Shown here one piece after another: positions 18,115 through 26,684 of a stretch of 64,000 nt of DNA. Each line of letters begins with the position of its first letter. The stretch's first letter is position 1. Source of the stretch: Arthrobacter sp. 9V (GTDB lineage: Bacteria; Actinomycetota; Actinomycetes; Actinomycetales; Micrococcaceae); the NCBI RefSeq assembly GCF_902506065.1, contig NZ_LR732912.1, positions 606,003-670,002 on the forward strand, written 5' to 3'. The position numbers were made by a program, and so were the translations under genes. Under the pieces are notes generated by a model, which worked only from the letters and a program-made list of their open reading frames with translations, searched no databases and was not told the DNA's origin.

Positions 18115-18240
18115 ATGCAAAATCAGCTCAACATCTCCATCCAGGAGATCGAATCAATGGACACTCCGGACTTCAACAACTGGTTCATCGGTGTGACCCA
18201 GGGAGTAGCTATCGGCGTGATCGCCGTCAGCATCACGTAA
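18115..18240 (+). CDS. mpaA2: Daptide precursor peptide 2
   Basis: A 41-residue peptide with the same layout: leader segment LNISIQEIESMDTPD, a Trp near residue 23, and a hydrophobic core ending IAVSIT. It has its own strong ribosome-binding site (GGGGAGGTG, 8 nt before the ATG). It lacks Cys; the core contains Thr28, Ser39 and the C-terminal Thr41. It is probably co-transcribed with its neighbours, which encode the exporter and protease needed to release the core. Confidence 0.9.
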   Translation: MQNQLNISIQEIESMDTPDFNNWFIGVTQGVAIGVIAVSIT

Positions 18241-18298
18241 CCCTCCGCGTATATCCAGTGACCTAGAGAGATCCAGAGACCCAAGAAAGGAGGAGCCA

Positions 18299-18436
18299 AT
18301 GATTGCAACCTCGAACCTTCAGCTGACCATCGAAGAGCTGGAGAACCTTGACACCCCGGACGATACACCGTGGTACATCCGCGTTGGTGACGTCATTATC
18401 ATCGCCGGAGTCGTCGTCGGCCTCGCCGCTACCTAA
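18299..18436 (+). CDS. mpaA3: Daptide precursor peptide 3
   Basis: A 45-residue peptide: leader LQLTIEELENLDTPDD, Trp25, then a strongly hydrophobic core (VIIIAGVVVGLAAT) ending in threonine. AAAGGAGGAG lies just upstream of the ATG. The core is less similar to the other two than they are to each other, so the operon probably yields at least two product types, perhaps a multi-component membrane-active mixture (inference). No Cys is present. Confidence 0.9.
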   Translation: MIATSNLQLTIEELENLDTPDDTPWYIRVGDVIIIAGVVVGLAAT

Positions 18437-18517
18437 GCAGTGCACGCGGGTGGTGCCATGTTCGCCGCCACCCGCGTGACCCCACACCACAACCCCAACT
18501 CCGGAGAAGACGAGCTG

Positions 18518-19336
18518 ATGAACACCGCACCAGATGAGACCGCCGACGCTATTTTGCGGATCCTTGGACACGTCGATCCGCCTGAGGATCTGTACAGTGC
18601 TTCGGGATCGCGACTCTATGACCAGATCACTGCCAACGATCTCACTGAGCTTCCTGAGATCCTTGCCGCGGCCCGGAAAACCTCCGGACCGATCCTGGAA
18701 CTCGCATCAGGCTCCGGAAGGATCACCAGGCCTCTCCTTTCCTTGGGGCGTCCACTGACCGCGGTGGATTCGTCACCGGAAATGCTGGCAATGCTGAAGG
18801 AGAAGGTTGCCACCAAAACCTTCAACCCGCGCGATGTACAGGTTGAATTGGTAGAGGCGGACATGTCCCGCTTTGACGTCGACGGCGTTTACGGTTGCGT
18901 AGTTCTGGGTGCCAGTTCCATTACACTGCTTGATCCGGCCGGCCGCTGGGAGCTGTTTCGCCGAGTGCGCCAATGCTTGGCAGCGGACGGACAATTCCTG
19001 CTGACGGTTCTTAATGCGGACAACCACCAAGCCCCCGTGAGCAACGACGGCCGCTGTACGGTTTCAGCACTTGGTGAAAATTCATTCCTTATCACTGCGG
19101 AGGGCTGGGACCCTGCCAACGGTGCGCGTCACGTCACCATGATTGATGTCAGCTTCGGTGTAGACGGGACATACAGATCATCCGCATACGCGAGCGACGT
19201 CGCTTTTCTGAGCAACAGCATCCTTGAGGAAGAGATCGTGGCCGAAGGACTAACCATCCTTGAACGCCGGCCGGTACGGATAGCGTCGCCAAGTCCTGGT
19301 TTGAATGATGTGGAGTTATGGGTTTGCGGCAAATGA
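18518..19336 (+). CDS. mpaM: Daptide-type RiPP SAM methyltransferase
   Basis: A class I SAM-dependent methyltransferase of about 272 residues. Motif I reads ILELASGSGRITRPL, followed by the acidic TAVDSSPEML and a VELVEADMSRFDV segment. In daptide pathways the methyltransferase dimethylates the new C-terminal amine. I chose ATG 18518 (GGAG upstream) over GTG 18440 and ATG 18458, because the segment before it has no protein-like character. The stop overlaps the YcaO start (ATGA at 19333). Confidence 0.85.
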   Translation: MNTAPDETADAILRILGHVDPPEDLYSASGSRLYDQITANDLTELPEILAAARKTSGPILELASGSGRITRPLLSLGRPLTAVDSSPEMLAMLKEKVATKTFNPRDVQVELVEADMSRFDVDGVYGCVVLGASSITLLDPAGRWELFRRVRQCLAADGQFLLTVLNADNHQAPVSNDGRCTVSALGENSFLITAEGWDPANGARHVTMIDVSFGVDGTYRSSAYASDVAFLSNSILEEEIVAEGLTILERRPVRIASPSPGLNDVELWVCGK

Positions 19337-20550
19337 GCGTAGATGCCGTACGAACACTCCACCCTTCCCTGGGGCTGGTTTCCGAAGCGTCCATCTACGT
19401 GCCCAACGAGGTGGGGCTGTGGCGAACCGTGGGCCAATTGGCCAACGGCGCACCGGGTGTTCGGCTCGCTTCTGCCGTAGGTGCCTTTGACGTCACCAAG
19501 AGGGCGTCGCTGACCAGAGGGGCAGGCGAAGCGGTTGAACGGTTCGCGTTGGTTCCCGTGCCGGCAGATTCTGAGCATTTGCTTGCCCGGAAAGGAATCC
19601 TGGACACGAAGATTGATTTTGTGGGCGCGGGCCTGGGCCGCGCGTCGGCCCACACCGGCCATGTCCCTTGGTACCGTGCCACGGATCTACTCACTGGACA
19701 GCCCGCGCTGGTGCCTGCACCTGTTGTGGACTATGCCCCTGGGCACGGACCGCTGAACCCTTGGGACGGCCATTTCGATCCCTCGCCCAACGGTGCGGCG
19801 TCCGGACCTTCGAAAGCCTTCGCACAGTGCTCCGGCATCGCGGAGATCATGGAACGGGACGCCTTCCTCACAGCATGGCGCCACAGGATTCCACTGCAAA
19901 GGTTCGACGCCGAAAGCATGCCCGTAGCAGTGCGTCAGGCACCGGAGGCCAGGGGACTTAGTTTGCTCCTTGTTGCTGCCCGGGCAGCCGGTGTGCAGCC
20001 CACCCTTGCCTTCATCCCCAGCGATAACAGTCCGCTGCTGACCGCCGTTTGCATCATTACTGAGGACAAGGAACCGGCCAGATTTGGCGCCGTGGGACTC
20101 AAGACTGCCGCTGACCCCCTCATTGCTTTGAGGGGAGCACTTCAGGAAGGGCTGCAAATCCGCGAGCTGTTTCTCACCCGGGCACAGTCTGCCGGGCCAG
20201 CAAAGACGGTACCGGACTTACCAGTGACGGACGACGATTCCCGTGCTGACTTCTGGACAACTGCACCGGCGATCGCTGAGTTGCGGCGGTGGGTTGGATC
20301 CTTTAAGCTGTCCTGCTTTCCTGGAAACCGACCCGCACCTGCTGTGGATGATTTGGTGAAGTATTTGGCAGGACGGAAAATTCGCGCTCATTGGGTCAAC
20401 CTCACACACAGGCTTCCGGCGGGGATCCAAGAACTGGGTTGGGTGGCCGGCAAGGCCATCTGCCCTGGGGCCGTTCCTTTAACCATGGACGAAACCAAGG
20501 AACTGTTCGTCATGCCGGGCTGCCCTTCAACCCCACACCCGCTGATATGA
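19333..20550 (+). CDS. YcaO-family protein within the daptide operon
   Basis: A YcaO protein of about 405 residues. ATP-binding acidic motifs are visible: E66-A-V-E69-R (RGAGEAVERFAL) and E171-I-M-E174-R (EIMERDAF), then the LRGALQEGLQIREL helix, and a C-terminal PHPL tail like the proline-rich tail of azoline-forming YcaOs. YcaO enzymes activate backbone amides to form azolines, thioamides or amidines. No TfuA, E1-like or oxidase partner is encoded nearby, and the three precursors contain no Cys, so the modification is unclear; Ser/Thr oxazoline chemistry or leader processing help are possible. The ATGA overlap with the methyltransferase and the M50 gene makes it an integral operon member. 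Confidence 0.9.
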   Translation: MSVDAVRTLHPSLGLVSEASIYVPNEVGLWRTVGQLANGAPGVRLASAVGAFDVTKRASLTRGAGEAVERFALVPVPADSEHLLARKGILDTKIDFVGAGLGRASAHTGHVPWYRATDLLTGQPALVPAPVVDYAPGHGPLNPWDGHFDPSPNGAASGPSKAFAQCSGIAEIMERDAFLTAWRHRIPLQRFDAESMPVAVRQAPEARGLSLLLVAARAAGVQPTLAFIPSDNSPLLTAVCIITEDKEPARFGAVGLKTAADPLIALRGALQEGLQIRELFLTRAQSAGPAKTVPDLPVTDDDSRADFWTTAPAIAELRRWVGSFKLSCFPGNRPAPAVDDLVKYLAGRKIRAHWVNLTHRLPAGIQELGWVAGKAICPGAVPLTMDETKELFVMPGCPSTPHPLI

Positions 20551-22220
20551 GCAGGTCCGGGAGGGCCGCGCAGGATGAGGTCGAGTGGCCGGTACAGCTT
20601 GCGCCGGCTGCTTCCATCGACGTTCCGCTGCAGGAGGGCGGGCCGTGGATAGTCGCTATCAATGGTGTGCCGAAAGCGCGGGTCTCGTCCGACGTCGCCC
20701 TTGTTTTGAAAGCAGTGGACGGCGAGCTGCAGGCTGCCGAGGTCGCCCAACTCCTGGGTTCAACCTGGACGCCGGAGGATGTGGAAGGGATTGTGCGCCA
20801 GCTGGCCAACACGGGAATTTTCGACGACGGCGCCAGGCCGGCTGAGGCTCGACGGATCCAGTTCAGGCCGCCTTTCACTGTGCAATTCACCCTTTTCAAA
20901 CCGGCACCGCTGTTGGAGACATTCCGCCCGGTAGTGGCAGCGATCCTTCGGCCCGGGGGAGCCGTTGCAGGCTTGCTGCTCCTGCTCGGCGGACTGATCG
21001 GTGCGCTGTTGGCAGGGCCCATTATGTGGCGTGTCCTCTCAACTCCTCTTCCTTTGGAGGCCTATCTGTACGTGGTGGCGGCGATGTTCGTGTCCACGCT
21101 GCTGCACGAACTTGGCCATGGCATGGCGCTCACCTACTTCGGCGGTACACCGCGGCGGATCGGCATCATGCTGTTCTACCTGTCGCCTGCCTTCTTCTGC
21201 GACGTGACGGATGGTTGGAGATTGAGTTCCGGAAAGCAGCGAGTGCTCGTCGCCCTTGCCGGTCCTCTGGTGCATGTTGCCCTGGGAAGCATTGCCATGA
21301 CGGCCCAGGTGTTTCTTCCTGAGTCGCCAGTGAAGGACGCCGCCGTGCTCTACGGAATCATTTGCTACGCAGTGGCCGTGCTGAATTTGTTTCCCTTCAT
21401 CAAATTGGATGGCTACGTGGCGTTGATGTCCGCCGTGGACATTCCCCATCTCCGAAAGAAGTCGATTGATGCACTGGCCGACGTCGTCAGCTCACGCATT
21501 CTCGGCTCCCGGCGCGGTTCTCCCAACCAAAGTCTTCTGCCATGGTTCGGGCTAGCAAGCTTTTTGTCAGGGATTGCCTTCATGGTGGTGGGCTACCAGC
21601 GACTCGTGCCGATCTTCCTGCAGCTTGGCTACGTCGGGCACCTTGTTGTCTTTCTTGTCCTCTGCCTGCTGCTGGTGATGGCCGCCAAGAGCGCGGTCCG
21701 GTTTTTCCGCATGGCAACCCTGAATGGAAGCCCGGCGTGGAGGCAGGTCATGGTTATGGGTCTGGGAGCCGTGGCCGTCGCAGCATTCCTCATACTCGTT
21801 CCGGTACGACCCTTAACCGTTGCGGGCTACACGTACGCAGGTGGCGAATTGCGGATCGTGGCCCCGCTTCAGGATTCCGGCAAGGCGTTCCTTCCGGGCG
21901 ACCACGTCACTCTGCAATCGCAGGGAATGATCATTCACGAAAACCTTGGCAGCGCGACGATTGGTGACCCGCCGCCGTCGAACTCCATTGCTCCGCTGGA
22001 CACCATCGCCCCCATTGCCTTGGCTGGAAACAACCTGCCGGTAACCGCCTATCCGGGCGAGTTGGAATCGGGGATAAACCTCTCTTCTTCAGGACGGGCC
22101 GAAGTGACAAGCCAAGAGGAGACCAGCTTGGGGAAGTGGCTGTGGGATACCGCCCTGAACTCGCCGCTATGGCCGGGCCAGCCCGGACAAACCACCGCAT
22201 CCACGGGAGGGCGCTCATGA
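20547..22220 (+). CDS. mpaP: M50-type membrane metalloprotease with PqqD-like N-terminus
   Basis: A protein of about 557 residues. Residues 25-90 form a winged-helix-like segment (WIVAINGVPKARVSSDVALVLK...) resembling PqqD-type peptide-recognition domains. Several membrane segments follow, with the zinc motif H187-E-L-G-H191 and a downstream LFPFIKLDGY, matching site-2-protease (M50) enzymes. In daptide clusters such a protease is thought to remove leaders within or near the membrane. The C-terminal third adds more membrane segments and an extracytoplasmic beta-rich part. ATGA overlaps at both ends couple it to YcaO and the ABC ATPase. Confidence 0.85.
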   Translation: MSRSGRAAQDEVEWPVQLAPAASIDVPLQEGGPWIVAINGVPKARVSSDVALVLKAVDGELQAAEVAQLLGSTWTPEDVEGIVRQLANTGIFDDGARPAEARRIQFRPPFTVQFTLFKPAPLLETFRPVVAAILRPGGAVAGLLLLLGGLIGALLAGPIMWRVLSTPLPLEAYLYVVAAMFVSTLLHELGHGMALTYFGGTPRRIGIMLFYLSPAFFCDVTDGWRLSSGKQRVLVALAGPLVHVALGSIAMTAQVFLPESPVKDAAVLYGIICYAVAVLNLFPFIKLDGYVALMSAVDIPHLRKKSIDALADVVSSRILGSRRGSPNQSLLPWFGLASFLSGIAFMVVGYQRLVPIFLQLGYVGHLVVFLVLCLLLVMAAKSAVRFFRMATLNGSPAWRQVMVMGLGAVAVAAFLILVPVRPLTVAGYTYAGGELRIVAPLQDSGKAFLPGDHVTLQSQGMIIHENLGSATIGDPPPSNSIAPLDTIAPIALAGNNLPVTAYPGELESGINLSSSGRAEVTSQEETSLGKWLWDTALNSPLWPGQPGQTTASTGGRS

Positions 22221-22927
22221 CAATCCATGCCAGCTTCGAGGCGTTCAGTAAGAAGAGAGGCTCCCGGTTCGCTGTGGAAGACCTCACCTTCGACGTACCT
22301 GCCGGGCGTGTGGTGGGCCTGATTGGTCCCAACGGCGCTGGAAAAAGCACCGCGCTCGCAGGGCTGACTGGCCTCCTGGAAGCAACCTCCGGGAGCGCAA
22401 CTGTTTTTGGCCGCGACTACCGAACCCTGCCCAGACCTGCCACGAAAGTCGGCGTCAATCTGGACGGCATGGACGTGGAACCCGGATTGACGGGACGCAG
22501 GCACCTGCAGATCTGCCGGCTGGCTGCCGGAGCTGACCGTGGGGATGTAGAGCGCGTCCTGGAATTGGTGGATCTCGCATCGGAAGGAAACAAAAGAGTC
22601 CGGGACTACTCGCTGGGAATGCGTCAACGCCTTGGAATTGCCTCCGCTTTGGTGGGCAGCCCGGAACTGCTTGTCCTGGATGAGCCCGCCAACGGACTGG
22701 ACCCTGAGGGCGTACAGTGGCTGCGAAGATTCCTCCGGGATTTTGCTGCGTCCGGAGGGAGCGCCCTCGTTTCAAGTCACCAGCTCATGGAATTGGAACA
22801 GGTTGCGGACGAAGTGGTGATTCTCAAGCAAAAGACGCTGTTTCGAGGCACCCTCAAAGAGGCGAAGACCCTCGGCGGAGGCAGCCTGGAGTCCGCATAT
22901 TTCAAAATTTTGGAGGGCTCCCGGTGA
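22217..22927 (+). CDS. ABC exporter ATP-binding protein (daptide operon)
   Basis: An ATPase of about 236 residues with Walker A (GPNGAGKST), signature LGMRQRL, Walker B (LLVLDEPANGLDP) and the switch-region histidine in SSHQLMELEQ. The architecture is that of CcmA/bacitracin-type exporters with separate permeases, as in lantibiotic immunity systems. The ATG at 22217 overlaps the protease stop, and the stop overlaps a GTG start of the permease. It should power export of, or self-protection from, the modified peptides. Confidence 0.93.
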   Translation: MTIHASFEAFSKKRGSRFAVEDLTFDVPAGRVVGLIGPNGAGKSTALAGLTGLLEATSGSATVFGRDYRTLPRPATKVGVNLDGMDVEPGLTGRRHLQICRLAAGADRGDVERVLELVDLASEGNKRVRDYSLGMRQRLGIASALVGSPELLVLDEPANGLDPEGVQWLRRFLRDFAASGGSALVSSHQLMELEQVADEVVILKQKTLFRGTLKEAKTLGGGSLESAYFKILEGSR

Positions 22928-23673
22928 ATGGAACAGGAGTCAGTTCCCTGGCTGGCGGGCTCCGCTCAGAGCTACTGCGATTTAATAGCGGTTATTCAGT
23001 TCTCGGCATTCTGGCATTTACCGCGCTGATCCCATGGTTTGTTGCAAACTTCCTGGGTTGGCCAGGTAACTCGGAAGGGCTATCAGCAGCCGAAAACGTC
23101 CAGAGATTCTGGGCCGTTTCAGCCAGCATTGCACCCGTGGCGACGTTTGCGGGGAGCTATCTTGTAACCCGCGAGGCCTATTACGGGACCCTTCGGCGCA
23201 CCGTGGTGATGTCAGGGCTGAAGCAGGTTCTGATCGCCAAATATCTGGCCGCAGCAATCATTGGTCTTGCCACGGTCATCACAGGGATAGTGCTTTGGGG
23301 CGTCAGCATTGCGTTTTCCCTGCCCCCTGGCGTGCTGGATGAACTGCTGGGTGCCGAGTCCTGGACCCGGATGCCCGGCGTCGTGCTTGCCTCAACCATG
23401 AGTTCCTTGTGGGGCTGCTCGTTGGGTTGGATCATCAGGCATTACTACGCCACCACCATTCTCACCTTGCTGATCCCGCTGGCCCTTGAGGTTCCCCTCA
23501 TGGCAAGTTCCCCCGAAATAGCGCGTTGGCTACCTTCGGGCGCTTTGGCGGGAATTGCATCCCTGCCATTTGAGGGTCTTCTGGGTCCGTTGCCGGCCTT
23601 CCTTGTATCGCTTGGCTGGATCCTCGGGGCAGGTTTCGTTGCAGTGCGGCTTCTCAGAAGGAAGGAGTTCTAG
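22924..23673 (+). CDS. ABC exporter permease 1 (daptide operon)
   Basis: A 249-residue membrane protein with about six hydrophobic segments, in the size class of ABC-2 permeases for antimicrobial peptides. The GTG at 22924 overlaps the ATPase stop (GTGA). An exchange-prone TREAYYGTLRRTVVMSG loop after the second segment resembles the coupling region of these permeases. It pairs with the next gene to form the membrane part of the exporter/immunity complex. Confidence 0.85.
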   Translation: MNGTGVSSLAGGLRSELLRFNSGYSVLGILAFTALIPWFVANFLGWPGNSEGLSAAENVQRFWAVSASIAPVATFAGSYLVTREAYYGTLRRTVVMSGLKQVLIAKYLAAAIIGLATVITGIVLWGVSIAFSLPPGVLDELLGAESWTRMPGVVLASTMSSLWGCSLGWIIRHYYATTILTLLIPLALEVPLMASSPEIARWLPSGALAGIASLPFEGLLGPLPAFLVSLGWILGAGFVAVRLLRRKEF

Positions 23674-24365
23674 TGGTTCGCGCTTTTCTTTCGGACGTGA
23701 GGCGGCCCTGGCTGTGGCTGGGATCAGCCATCTGCGCCCTGCTGGTGCTGGGGCTCGTGGGCGTACTCATAGGCATGGCAAGCCTTGAACCTCAAACACC
23801 GCCGGGGATTGACCGCGTTCTCCTGCAAGCAGGAATGTCCCTCACTCTCACGGCAGCTGCTGTGACGGGGTCCTTCTCCTTCACCTCGGATTATCGGGCG
23901 GGGTGCCTCGCGCGAAGGGTCCTGCTGTTCCAGCGGGCACCGGCGTTCCTTGCTCGGGCAGCCAGCACTGCACTCACGGCCCTCTTGCTTGGAGCAACCG
24001 TAGGCGTGCTATTCGGGGTGATGGGAAAAATTTTGGGCGGAGCATGGGGATTCACTCCCCAAACAGTCCTGGCCTTCGCTGGCATGGCAATCATGGGATC
24101 CGTGTGGGGCTTTTCGGTCGGATCCCTCATACGCAGCCACTTGGTAAGCCTCTTCGTGGTGCCTCTGAGCTTGGTACTTCCAGAACTCCTGGCCGGTTCA
24201 TTAGGGCATGCCGAAGCATTCCTCTTCCCTGTCCTGGCAGCCGACTGGGCTGACCAGGTGACTGTCCACATACCAGCGTCAGGATCTTTTGTGGGGGCCG
24301 CGATTTGGCTTGTAGTAATCACAGCGGTTGCGTTCGGGGTGTTCCTGAAGCGGGATCTGGCCTGA
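23673..24365 (+). CDS. ABC exporter permease 2 (daptide operon)
   Basis: A 230-residue membrane protein with about six hydrophobic segments. The GTG start shares its first base with the stop of permease 1 (TAGTG). Layout parallels permease 1: a short cytoplasmic N-terminus, an extracytoplasmic PQTPPGIDR loop and an FTSDYRAGCLARRVLLFQ coupling segment. It probably forms a heterodimer with permease 1. Confidence 0.85.
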   Translation: MVRAFLSDVRRPWLWLGSAICALLVLGLVGVLIGMASLEPQTPPGIDRVLLQAGMSLTLTAAAVTGSFSFTSDYRAGCLARRVLLFQRAPAFLARAASTALTALLLGATVGVLFGVMGKILGGAWGFTPQTVLAFAGMAIMGSVWGFSVGSLIRSHLVSLFVVPLSLVLPELLAGSLGHAEAFLFPVLAADWADQVTVHIPASGSFVGAAIWLVVITAVAFGVFLKRDLA

Positions 24366-24397
24366 CATTTCATCATCTTCAATTTAAGGAATTCGCA

Positions 24398-24583
24398 ATG
24401 AACCGCAGTCCGTTGGTATGGCTCCTTTTAGCACTGGTGCTTGGTGCCTACGCCGTGTCCATTTTTGTGTCCGATTCAGATCAAATGTGGTGGTCCACCG
24501 TTTCCGGAATCGTCATCGCGGCGGCATCCCTGGTGACCCTGTGGCGGTTCATCCTGGAGGTCAGGAAGAACCGCCAACCCTGA
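24398..24583 (+). CDS. Small two-helix membrane protein ending the daptide operon
   Basis: A 61-residue protein with two hydrophobic helices (LVWLLLALVLGAYAVSIFV and VSGIVIAAASLVTLWRFIL) and a basic tail. AAGGA sits 8 nt before the ATG, and it follows the permease by 32 bp. Its size and position resemble small immunity proteins next to bacteriocin exporters, but no homology is recognised, so immunity is only a suggestion. It converges on ggt with a 15-bp gap and no visible terminator. Confidence 0.75.
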   Translation: MNRSPLVWLLLALVLGAYAVSIFVSDSDQMWWSTVSGIVIAAASLVTLWRFILEVRKNRQP

Positions 24584-24598
24584 GACGTTCGCTGCGCC

Positions 24599-26440
24599 TT
24601 ACCTGCCAGGTTTGCCCGATTTCACCACCATCGCCGAACCTCCGCCACGGCGCTCCGGCTCGGCTGCCGCCGTCAACGATCCGTCCGGGTTGAACTCAAT
24701 GGCGGTTGCGGCCCCGATCTCGGCAGCGGAAGTGAAGGCATCACCGGCCGAAACCAGATCATGCCCCAACGCCTTTAGCGCAGGACCGTAAGCGTCAATA
24801 AAGGCAGGCTCAGAAGTGACTGTGGCACCGTTCCGAGGAGAAGTGCGCGGAGCAGCAAGCGCCTCCGAGACTGTCATCCCCAAGTCGACGCGGTTCAGGA
24901 TGGTCTGCAACACCGTAGTGATGATGGTGGAACCACCCGGGGAACCCAGTGCCAGGAACGGCTTCTGGTCCTTCAGAATGATGGTGGGCGACATGGAGGA
25001 CCGGGGCCGCTTGTTCGGTTCAATCCGGTTGGGATCCTTCGGGTCATAGACCGTGCTGAAGTCCGTCAACTCGTTGTTGAGCAGGAAGCCTCGGCCCGGA
25101 ACAACCATTCCCGAACCGCCTGTCTGCTCGATCGTCAGCGTGTATTCCACCACGTTGCCCCACTTGTCGGCGACCGTCATGTTGGTGGTGGAGATGTTCT
25201 CTGTATCCGTGTCATTGGCGAGGGGTGCCACGGCAGCCGGGCACGCGCCGTCGTACGTCTCTATGTTGCCGGGGGCTACAGGCTTGGTAGTGGCCGCCGT
25301 CGGATCAATTTCGCAGGAGCGTTCCTTGGCAAAGACATCGTCCAGCAGCGTCTTGGTGGGCACCTTCACGAAAGCAGGATCGCCCACGTACGCACCGCGG
25401 TCCGCGAATGCCAGTGAGCTGGCCTCGATGTAATGGTGCAAGGAATCGACGGGCATCATGCCCTTGAGGTCATAATTTTCCAGGATGTTCAGCGACTCAC
25501 CCACTGTGGTGCCGCCGCTGCTGGAAGGAGCCATGCCGTAGACCGTGTAGCCGCGGTAGTCCACCTTGGTGGGGGCCTGGTCCACCACCTTGTAATTGGC
25601 CAGGTCCTGGGTGGTCATGAAACCGACCGGGACAGGAAGCGTGGTTGTGGCGGTCTTGGGCGGAGCCTGCACCGTCTTGACGATTTCCTCGGCGAGTGGG
25701 CCGCCGTAGAAAGCGTCAGTGCCTTCTTTGGCAAGTTGCCGGTAGGTTGCCGCGAGATCGGGGTTCTTGAAAACACTTCCGACGGCGGGAGCGTCACCGC
25801 CTGGAAGGAACAGGTCCCGTGTGGAGGTGAATGCGTCGAAGCGGAGCTTGTTGTCCAGCGTCTGCTGCCGGAAGGTCTTGTCCACAACAAAACCTCGGTT
25901 CGCCACCTTGATGGCAGGCTTCAGCGCCTCGCCCAAGTCCAAAGTTCCCCAGCGCTCCAACGCCCGCTCCCATGTTGCGGGTGAGCCGGGTACCCCCACG
26001 GACACGCCGCTGGTGACCAGCTCGGGGGTGAACCTGTAGGGCTTCCCGTCAGGATCCGCCGGATTGATGAAGGCATCGGCGGGCATGGCTGCCGGAGCTG
26101 TCTCCCGCCCGTCGATGGTTCCCACCTGTTTGGTCTTCGCGTCATAGAACACGAAGTAGCCACCGCCACCAATGCCTGCGCTGTAGGGCTCGGTGACTCC
26201 CAGGGTTGCTGCTGCTGCGACGGCGGCATCGGCAGCATTGCCACCTTTTCTTAGTACTTCGATAGCGGCAGCGGAAGCCTCGGGATCTACGGTGCTCACG
26301 GCACCGCCGTAACCGGTAGCTGTGGCTGTCTTGTCTGTTTCGCGGGGGTCTGCGAAGGCCGGGCTGGCCATCGCGCCGCTCGTCGCGGTTAGTGCCAAGG
26401 CTGCCGTGACCGCAGCAAATTGACGTCTCACATGTGTCAT
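24599..26440 (-). CDS. ggt: Gamma-glutamyltranspeptidase
   Basis: A 613-residue secreted enzyme. A signal peptide (residues 1-30, ending at ASPAFA) precedes the large-subunit region. The autoprocessing site is visible as STTNMTV, where the second Thr becomes the N-terminal nucleophile of the small subunit, and GSPGGSTI forms the oxyanion region. The enzyme hydrolyses or transfers the gamma-glutamyl group of glutathione and related compounds outside the membrane. It is monocistronic and has full family length. Confidence 0.95.
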   Translation of the reverse strand: MTHVRRQFAAVTAALALTATSGAMASPAFADPRETDKTATATGYGGAVSTVDPEASAAAIEVLRKGGNAADAAVAAAATLGVTEPYSAGIGGGGYFVFYDAKTKQVGTIDGRETAPAAMPADAFINPADPDGKPYRFTPELVTSGVSVGVPGSPATWERALERWGTLDLGEALKPAIKVANRGFVVDKTFRQQTLDNKLRFDAFTSTRDLFLPGGDAPAVGSVFKNPDLAATYRQLAKEGTDAFYGGPLAEEIVKTVQAPPKTATTTLPVPVGFMTTQDLANYKVVDQAPTKVDYRGYTVYGMAPSSSGGTTVGESLNILENYDLKGMMPVDSLHHYIEASSLAFADRGAYVGDPAFVKVPTKTLLDDVFAKERSCEIDPTAATTKPVAPGNIETYDGACPAAVAPLANDTDTENISTTNMTVADKWGNVVEYTLTIEQTGGSGMVVPGRGFLLNNELTDFSTVYDPKDPNRIEPNKRPRSSMSPTIILKDQKPFLALGSPGGSTIITTVLQTILNRVDLGMTVSEALAAPRTSPRNGATVTSEPAFIDAYGPALKALGHDLVSAGDAFTSAAEIGAATAIEFNPDGSLTAAAEPERRGGGSAMVVKSGKPGR

Positions 26441-26582
26441 GGTGTCTCCCAGAGTTGTTCCAGACGATGATGTGGGTGGACGGTCCGGTCACCCTATCGC
26501 GCGGTTTGGCGAGGAACAACGGTTGATTCTTGACACGGAATCGGTAGTCAGGCTGAGCTCGGACTGGGTTAGGGCGGGCCTT

Positions 26583-26670
26583 TACCACTGACTTTGAGAG
26601 TCCCGACACCCAGGACACGGCTTGAAAGCGGTGTGTCGGCTGGGTTTCGAATTCAAAGTAGGTGGTGGGC
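26583..26670. repeat. Long palindrome, family 2 copy A
   Basis: Nested inverted repeats: ACTTTGA pairs with TCAAAGT, and CCGACAC with GTGTCGG. The right arm TTCAAAGTAGGTGGTGG is nearly repeated at 62610-62627. The element sits between the ggt start and the stop of the NAD-kinase-like gene. Confidence 0.6.
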
Positions 26671-26684
26671 GCACGGCCCCACTC

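Noticed and set aside
19333..20550. Thioamide-forming YcaO system
   Set aside because: No TfuA partner gene is present in the window, so thioamidation cannot be claimed.
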